64,000 nucleotides of DNA from NCBI GenBank assembly GCA_963931605.1, contig OZ007031.1, positions 310,001 through 374,000 of the forward strand. Reading direction: 5' to 3'. The notes below the pieces were generated by a model. The model was not told where the DNA came from and made no database searches. It saw nothing but the letters and a program-made list of their open reading frames with translations. Shown piece after piece: positions 58,568 through 64,000 of the stretch. The translations under genes and the position numbers were made by a program. Source of the DNA: CALUOB01 sp944322305 (lineage in GTDB: Bacteria; Actinomycetota; Coriobacteriia; Coriobacteriales; Coriobacteriaceae). Within the stretch, counting starts at the first letter, position 1; each line of letters starts with the position of its first letter.

Positions 58568-60009
58568 GCAGCGCCGCGCCCGCGCGCCGCGCGGCCCTCG
58601 CGGTGCTCGTCGAGGCCCGCGAGCGCGGGGCCTATGCCCGCGAGCTGCTGAACACCCATCCGGCCGTGCGCGTCTTAGACGCCCGCGACCGCGCGCTCGC
58701 CACGCGGCTCGTCCTCGGCGCAACGGCTGCCGAGGGCGTGCTCGACACCCTTCTCGACCGCCACCTCGCCAAACCCAGGAAGGTGTCCGCGCGGGTGCGC
58801 GCCGCTTTGCGCTTGGCCACCTTCGAGCTGCTGTACCTCGGCACGCCCGCGTCTGCCGCGGTGAGCCAGGGCGTCGAGCTCGTGCGGGGCCAGGCGCGCT
58901 CGGCCGCGGGGCTCGCCAACGCCGTGCTGCGCCGCGTGGCCGAGGGGCGTGCGGCGTTTCTCGCTGCCGAGGATGTTCCTGTGGCCCGGCGCGAGCTGGC
59001 GGCGCAGGCGCGTCAAGCTGGCCTGCCCCGGTGGTTGGTCGAGCGGATTGCCCGCGAGGGCGAGAAGCTCTGCGCCGATATGTGCGCGTGCGAGCTCGAG
59101 CCGGCGCCGGTCTTTCTCCACGCAAACGCCTGCCGCCTGAGCGATGAGGATGCCATAGCGGCCGGTCGGGCGGACGGCCTGGCTTTAGAGCGTACCGCGC
59201 TTCCCGGCTGCTACCGCGTCGGCAGGCCGGCGGGCGTGGCCGCCTCAAGCCTTCTGCGTGCACGCAACGCTGCCGTGTCCGACTTCTCGGCGCAGGCGGT
59301 GGCGGCCGCAGGCGTTGCCCCCGGCAGCCTGCTCGAGGTGGGAGCGGGCCGCGGCACCAAAACCTACGTGACAAGCTCCCTCGCGTGCCGCCTCGGCCTC
59401 TGCGCGCGCCGGCATGTGGCCGTGGAGCTTGCGGCCGCCAAAGCGCGCCTCAACGAGGAGCGCCTGCGGGACGCCGGCATGCCGCGGGTTGACTGCGTGA
59501 CGGCAGACGGCCGGGAGCTTCTCTCATCTAGCGGGGCTGCGCTGGCGGACGGCACCTCGCTTGCCGACGCCTGCGCCGCCGGCTTCGACACCGTGCTTTT
59601 GGACGCGCCGTGCTCGGGCACGGGCACCATGCGCCGCCACCCCGAGATCCCTTGGCGCTTGGCTACCGCCGACGTGGACCCTGCCAACCCAAATGGCCTT
59701 CCGGCGCTGCAGGCGGCGCTTCTCGCCGAGGCGGCGCGCTGCGTGGGCGCGGGAGGCGTGCTGCTCTACGCCACGTGCTCGGTGCTCAGCGCTGAGAACG
59801 AGGCGGTGGTCGAGGCGTTTCTCGCCAGCGCGGCTGGCCGGGGTTTCCGCGTTGAGGCCGTGTCAAGCGCGTGGGCCTTTGCCCAACCGGGGTTTGAGGA
59901 CATGCGCGCCTGGGTGCGCGCGCACGAAACCCCGGAGGGCTTTTTGCGCACGGCACCCGTGGCGGACGGTCCTGACGGCCATTTCTGCGCCCGGCTGGTT
60001 CGCGCGTAG
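58564..60009 (+). CDS. rsmB: 16S rRNA (cytosine-967) methyltransferase RsmB-type
   Basis: The 481-residue protein has an N-terminal NusB-like RNA-binding domain (residues ~5-135) and a C-terminal Rossmann methyltransferase. SLLEVGAGRGTKTYVT is SAM motif I, VLLDAPCSGTGTMRRHPEIPW holds the motif IV Cys, and GGVLLYATCSVLSAENEAVVEAFL the catalytic motif VI Cys. Such enzymes make m5C in 16S rRNA. GTG 58564 overlaps the fmt stop, so translation is coupled. The assignment to position 967 is from family similarity. Confidence 0.92.
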   Translation: MSSAAPARRAALAVLVEARERGAYARELLNTHPAVRVLDARDRALATRLVLGATAAEGVLDTLLDRHLAKPRKVSARVRAALRLATFELLYLGTPASAAVSQGVELVRGQARSAAGLANAVLRRVAEGRAAFLAAEDVPVARRELAAQARQAGLPRWLVERIAREGEKLCADMCACELEPAPVFLHANACRLSDEDAIAAGRADGLALERTALPGCYRVGRPAGVAASSLLRARNAAVSDFSAQAVAAAGVAPGSLLEVGAGRGTKTYVTSSLACRLGLCARRHVAVELAAAKARLNEERLRDAGMPRVDCVTADGRELLSSSGAALADGTSLADACAAGFDTVLLDAPCSGTGTMRRHPEIPWRLATADVDPANPNGLPALQAALLAEAARCVGAGGVLLYATCSVLSAENEAVVEAFLASAAGRGFRVEAVSSAWAFAQPGFEDMRAWVRAHETPEGFLRTAPVADGPDGHFCARLVRA

Positions 60010-60267
60010 CCGCAGGCGGGAGGGGGCTCGCCGCGCAGGAGGCGGCGGGGGGCGCCCGGCGCCTGCCTGGGAGGCTCGCGGCAGGCAGCCTGCCGGCGGC
60101 GGCGTGCCCTTGGGCTCCCGTCCTTTGAAGGTGCCTGTCCTTTACCGTTCCTTTACCATAGAATGGTGGGCGCGCGCAGGCGCGCAGAATCTTGCGGCAC
60201 GAGAAGCGCGGCGGCGAGAAGGGCGGAGCCCGGATCATCGCCGCGCGTGAGGAGATAGGAGGGCGCG

Positions 60268-62559
60268 ATGGCGCTCTCGGTGTACACGGTTGTATTCGGC
60301 TTCGGCGCGCTTGCCGCAAGCGTTGCGGCGGCGCTCGCCCTGCGGGCGCTCGGCAAGCGCCAGGGCGCTCTCCCTGGTCGCGCGGCATCGGCGTGGGCGG
60401 CGCTTTTCGGCGCGCTCATCGTTGCCTGCGCGGTGTGGGGCGGCATCGGGCGCGTCGAGGGCGGCAAGGTGGCCTACTCGGTGTTCGTGCTGGTGTGCGC
60501 AGCCGGCCTGGCGCTCCAAGGCGGCAAGGGCCTCGTGCGCCGCGCCTTGGCCGAGCATCCCCGCAACCGCGTCGTGCGCGTGGCAGCTTCCGGCGTTGCC
60601 AAGGCCGCGGCGCTCGCTGCGGCCTCTGCGCTCAGCGTGCTTGCCCTGGAGCTGCCCTCCAACGCCGATCTGCTGCTCGCCGGCGGTGTGAACCCCGCAG
60701 GCCTTGGCGCCGAGCTTGCCATGGTGGCCGCGGCGCTTTTGGCCGCGTACTTTCTCGGCCAGCGCACCGGAGGGCTCGCGGCGCTGGTTGCCGCGGTGTG
60801 CGCGGGCTTCGGCGTGGCCGAGCATTTCGTGCTGCTCTACAAGGGTCAGCCTATCACGCCCGGCGACCTCATGGCGGTCGGCACGGCCGCCACGGTAAGC
60901 GGAGGCTACTCCTACACCCTCACCCACACCTGCCTCTGGGGCCTTGCGTGCTTTGCCGGCGCGCTGGCGCTGCTGTCGCCCGCGGGCCTGCGTAGCCGCA
61001 TGCCCGCGCGCGCGGAAGCGCAGGCGCCGCAGCCCGCGCGCCCGGGCGCGCACTTCTCGCCCGCATCCGGGTCTGGCTCAACACCCGCCGCGACCGGCGT
61101 GCCAGCGCGTCCCGCGACCCGTCGCATAGCCGGGGTTGTCGCCAACGTGGCCGTCGGCGTTGCGGTGTGCGCCGCGCTGGCTTTGGGCGTCACGCGCGTG
61201 GACTTCATAGGCGACCTCGGCATCAACCTTGCCGCTTGGGAGATGCAGAACAGCTACCGCCTGCAGGGCTACCTCGCGGCGTTCGTCGCCAACCTCCAGC
61301 TCGTGACGCCGCATGCGCCGGATGGCTACTCCGACGCGGCTGCCGACGAGCTCATCGCCTCCTACGCGGCCGCGTGGGACGAGGCCAACGCCGGCAACGT
61401 CGACCGCCAGGCTGCAGAGCAGCAGTTCTCGGAGCTTACGCCCTCGGTCGTGGTGGTGATGAACGAGACCTTCTCCGACCTGTCGGTCTTCAACGAGCTG
61501 GGCTGCGGTTACACCGGCCCGGCGTTTACCACGAGCATCGCCGACGCGCTCGCAACCGGCTCGCTCGCGGTGTCCGCGCAGGGCGGCGGCACCTGTAACA
61601 CCGAGTTCGAGGTGCTCACGGGAACCTCGACCGGCTACATCGGCAGCGGCGTGTACCCTTACCAGAGCTACAACCTTTCGCACACCGACAACCTGGCGCG
61701 CACGTTCAAGGACCTGGGGTACCAGACGACCGCCATGCACCCCAACCTCGCCACCAACTGGAACCGCGAGAACGCCTACAAGAGCCTGGGCTTTGACGAG
61801 TTCCTGTCCATCGACGACTTCGCCGGCGCGGAGACGCTTTGCGGCAAGGTGACGGACGCGGCCACCTACGACAAGGTGCTGGAGCTTCTGAGCACCGGCT
61901 CGGAGCCGCAGTTCATTCTCGACGTGACGATGCAGAACCACCTGCCCTACCTTTCCGGCGGCGTGCCGGAGGAGGATCGCGGCAACCACGTTGACTGGTC
62001 GGTTACGGACGGGGAGAGCATCCCGGAGACCAACGAGTACCTCGACCTCATCGACGCGTCCGACCGCGCCTTCGAGGAGTTCCTGGGCGAGCTCGCAGTG
62101 CTCGACCGGCCCGTGGTGGTGCTCTTCTTCGGCGACCACCAGCCGGCGTTCTCGCGCGAGTACAACGACGCCCTGCTTTCGGGCGAGGACGCCCTCGAGC
62201 ACGAGGAGCGCCTGTGGGAGACCCTCTACGTGCTGTGGGCCAACTACGGCGTGGCCGGCAACGCCCAGGTGAGCCAGCAGATAAACACCAGCACCAACTA
62301 CCTGGGGCCGCTTACGCTCGACCTCATCGGCGCCCCGCTCTCCGACTGGGACAAGGCGCGGCTTGCCGTGATGGCCGACCTCCCCATGGCCAACATCGTG
62401 GGTTGGCGTGACGCCTCGGGCGCGCTGCACGAGCATGGCGACGCTGGCTCGCAGGCCTACGAGGACCTGCGCGCCATGCAGTTCCGCAAGCTCTTCCGCC
62501 CGCTGGGCGACGGCTCGAACATCCTCGCGGTGCAGACGCAAGACGCCTCCAACTGGTAG
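60268..62559 (+). CDS. LTA-synthase-like sulfatase-fold membrane enzyme
   Basis: The 763-residue protein has about eight N-terminal membrane segments (to residue ~315) and an extracytoplasmic alkaline-phosphatase/sulfatase domain. Family features are TPSVVVVMNETFSDLSV, AQGGGTCNTEFEVLTG (nucleophile Thr442), TMHPNLATNWNRENAYKSLGF and VVLFFGDHQPAF (metal Asp/His). LTA synthases transfer glycerol-phosphate from phosphatidylglycerol. Here the product could be a lipoteichoic-acid-like polymer or another phosphoglycerol-decorated surface glycan; sequence does not decide. ATG 60268 follows GATAGGAGG. It is a single gene. Confidence 0.9.
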   Translation: MALSVYTVVFGFGALAASVAAALALRALGKRQGALPGRAASAWAALFGALIVACAVWGGIGRVEGGKVAYSVFVLVCAAGLALQGGKGLVRRALAEHPRNRVVRVAASGVAKAAALAAASALSVLALELPSNADLLLAGGVNPAGLGAELAMVAAALLAAYFLGQRTGGLAALVAAVCAGFGVAEHFVLLYKGQPITPGDLMAVGTAATVSGGYSYTLTHTCLWGLACFAGALALLSPAGLRSRMPARAEAQAPQPARPGAHFSPASGSGSTPAATGVPARPATRRIAGVVANVAVGVAVCAALALGVTRVDFIGDLGINLAAWEMQNSYRLQGYLAAFVANLQLVTPHAPDGYSDAAADELIASYAAAWDEANAGNVDRQAAEQQFSELTPSVVVVMNETFSDLSVFNELGCGYTGPAFTTSIADALATGSLAVSAQGGGTCNTEFEVLTGTSTGYIGSGVYPYQSYNLSHTDNLARTFKDLGYQTTAMHPNLATNWNRENAYKSLGFDEFLSIDDFAGAETLCGKVTDAATYDKVLELLSTGSEPQFILDVTMQNHLPYLSGGVPEEDRGNHVDWSVTDGESIPETNEYLDLIDASDRAFEEFLGELAVLDRPVVVLFFGDHQPAFSREYNDALLSGEDALEHEERLWETLYVLWANYGVAGNAQVSQQINTSTNYLGPLTLDLIGAPLSDWDKARLAVMADLPMANIVGWRDASGALHEHGDAGSQAYEDLRAMQFRKLFRPLGDGSNILAVQTQDASNW

Positions 62560-62714
62560 GGCGGCAGGCATCCGCCTGCGGCGCAAGGGGCTGCGCGGGA
62601 GTGGCGGCTGGGCTCGGCCGCGCACCCGGGCGGCCCCTTGCGCTTTACGGCCGGCACCCCGCCCGACCTGCCGCGCAACCGTTCGCGGATAGGGGTTTGC
62701 GCGCGGTGGGCACT

Positions 62715-62867
62715 TTGCGCTACACTCCTTTTTACATGAACCCGGCGGGCCGAAGCGCCCACGCTTGCTTACGAGAAGGGAGCTGCGCCATGACCGCTTG
62801 CCGCATGTCGCTTGCCTGCGCCGCGTGCGCTCCCCGCTCCCTCAACCTACACCACAACCTAGCTTAG
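62715..62867 (+). promoter_or_regulatory. leuA leader with candidate leader peptide
   Basis: A -10 box TACACT lies at 62721-62726 (weak -35, TTGCGC, 18 bp upstream). A 25-codon ORF (62790-62867) follows GAAGGGAG and ends SLNLHHNLA, with Leu codons CTC, CTA and CTA near its stop; CTA is rare in this genome. Downstream, GCGGCC pairs with GGCCGC (about 62891-62914), followed by CTTTGC, a possible attenuator. The remaining stretch to 63,100 is GC-rich, with no gene seen. Leucine attenuation is inferred. Confidence 0.5.
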
Positions 62868-63100
62868 GCGCGTCCGCTGTGACGTGCGCGTGCGGCCTTC
62901 AGCCTAGAGCGGCCGCCTTTGCGCCCGTTACCCCGCTCGCGCCTTATCTGTTGCCGCGGCCAAGGGCTGTGCGCTCGCGCATACCGCGAAGCCGCGCCCT
63001 TCTCGCCCCGCGCCCCCTGCCCTGCGCCGTCCGCACGGGCGGCCTTGCTTGAGAAGAAACCGACGGTCAGAACCAAAGCCCGTTGAGAAAGGAACCAGCC

Positions 63101-64000
63101 ATGACCGACCGACCGAGCACCACCGAGTCCTACCGCAAGTACACGCGCGGCTACTACCTGCCGCCGGAGCCCTGCTTCGACTGGGTCAAGAAGGACTACA
63201 TCGACCAGGCGCCCGCGTGGTGCTCGGTAGACCTGCGCGACGGCAACCAGGCTCTTATCGTCCCGATGAGCCTGGACGAGAAGCTCGAGTTCTTCCAGAT
63301 GCTCGTGAAGATCGGCTTCAAGGAGATCGAGATCGGCTTCCCGGCGGCATCCGAGACCGAGTTTGAACTCGCCCGCACCCTGATCGAGCGCGACATGATC
63401 CCCGACGACGTGACCATCCAGGTGCTCACCCAGGCGCGTCCGCACATCATCCGCCGCACCTTCGAGGCGCTCGAGGGCTGCAAGACGCCCGTGATCGTGC
63501 ACGTGTACAACTCCACGAGCGTGGCCCAGCGCGAGCAGGTGTTCAAGAAGGACAAGGACGCCATCAAGCAGATCGCCGTCGAGGGCGCCAAGCTCCTGAA
63601 GGAGCTCACGGACGAGAACGGCGGGCACCCCAACTACCGCTTCGAGTACAGCCCTGAGAGCTTCACCGGCACCGAGCCCGAGTACGCGCTCGAGGTGGTC
63701 AACGCGGTGCTGGACGTGTGGCAGCCCACGTCCGAGCGCAAGGCGGTCATCAACCTGCCGGCCACCGTTGAGATGAGCTTGCCGCACGTGTTCGCCAGCC
63801 AGGTTGAGTACCTCTCCAAGAACATGCGCTACCGCGACGCGGTGGTGCTCTCCCTGCACCCGCACAACGACCGCGGCACCGGCGTGGCCGACGCCGAGCT
63901 GGGCGTGCTCGCAGGCGCCGACCGCATCGAGGGGACGCTCTTCGGCAACGGCGAGCGCACCGGCAACGTCGACATCATCACGCTGGCCATGAACCTGTTC
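63101..64000 (+). CDS. leuA: 2-isopropylmalate synthase (partial, cut by window end)
   Basis: Three hundred codons are in the window, starting at ATG 63101 after GAAAGGAACC, and the frame is still open at 64000. The enzyme makes 2-isopropylmalate from 2-ketoisovalerate and acetyl-CoA, the first step to leucine. SVDLRDGNQAL (about residues 43-53) carries the metal Asp, FKEIEIGFPAASETEFE and YSPESFTGTEPEYALEVVNAVLDVW form the barrel, and LHPHNDRGTGVADAELGVLAGADRIEGTLFGNGERTGN holds the metal His pair. This is the long LeuA-type sequence. The regulatory C-terminal domain, if present, lies beyond the window. Confidence 0.95.
   Translation, partial: MTDRPSTTESYRKYTRGYYLPPEPCFDWVKKDYIDQAPAWCSVDLRDGNQALIVPMSLDEKLEFFQMLVKIGFKEIEIGFPAASETEFELARTLIERDMIPDDVTIQVLTQARPHIIRRTFEALEGCKTPVIVHVYNSTSVAQREQVFKKDKDAIKQIAVEGAKLLKELTDENGGHPNYRFEYSPESFTGTEPEYALEVVNAVLDVWQPTSERKAVINLPATVEMSLPHVFASQVEYLSKNMRYRDAVVLSLHPHNDRGTGVADAELGVLAGADRIEGTLFGNGERTGNVDIITLAMNLF

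Overview
The window looks like chromosomal DNA from a high-GC member of the Coriobacteriia (Actinomycetota), closest in feel to the Collinsella/Enorma group. This rests on the 16S rRNA sequence, the Coriobacteriia-like housekeeping proteins, and coding DNA of roughly 65-70% GC. The genus is an inference; a 16S search would settle it.

Region 1-9,700 is accessory and partly decayed. It opens with the end of a DUF6119-like gene and, 19 bp later, an AT-rich gene for a protein with a HEPN-type RX4H motif and an NTF2-like tail. That gene is cut by a complete IS481-family element (387-1455) with a 6-bp target duplication; removing the element restores a 416-codon frame. Next come a DUF262 (GmrSD/ParB-like) pseudogene with a nonsense codon and a lost 3' end, an orphan Phd-type antitoxin, a Fic protein under a nested palindromic operator, and a MazE/MazF-like pair. 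These read as the remains of a defence/toxin-antitoxin island. Small regulator-plus-target units follow: MarR with a YczE-like membrane protein, DUF1810, an SRAP-domain (HMCES/YedK) DNA-crosslink protein, and an HxlR regulator beside an FMN reductase. A 188-bp near-continuous hairpin lies in the intergenic space.

Region 9,700-23,100 is core metabolism: polA, argG-argH, a Gfo/Idh/MocA oxidoreductase, a maltose-type acetyltransferase, an M24 aminopeptidase, class II aldolase fba, tRNA-Leu(CAA), and infC-rpmI-rplT with an attenuator leader and a probable ATA start for infC.

Region 23,290-28,700 is a complete rRNA operon (16S-23S-5S, no spacer tRNA) with two promoters. coaE starts only about 40 bp after the 5S gene, followed by a lytic transglycosylase and uvrB. 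After that come a membrane protein, PTS IIA and IIB proteins of the galactitol/fructose type without a IIC, the Mrp ATPase, two FAD proteins, and uvrA behind a LexA-like box.

Region 41,400-64,000 holds a MIF-type tautomerase, a frameshifted Cys-rich gene, a 178-bp MITE-like element, gltX, a 688-bp decayed IS110-like element, a Walker-less ABC protein overlapping a YhgE/Pip membrane protein, metK-priA, a GH36 alpha-galactosidase, a methyltransferase/TetR pair, def-fmt-rsmB, an LTA-synthase-like enzyme, and leuA (cut by the window end) behind a possible leader peptide. Nearly all long opposite-strand ORFs over the GC-rich genes are shadows and were left out.
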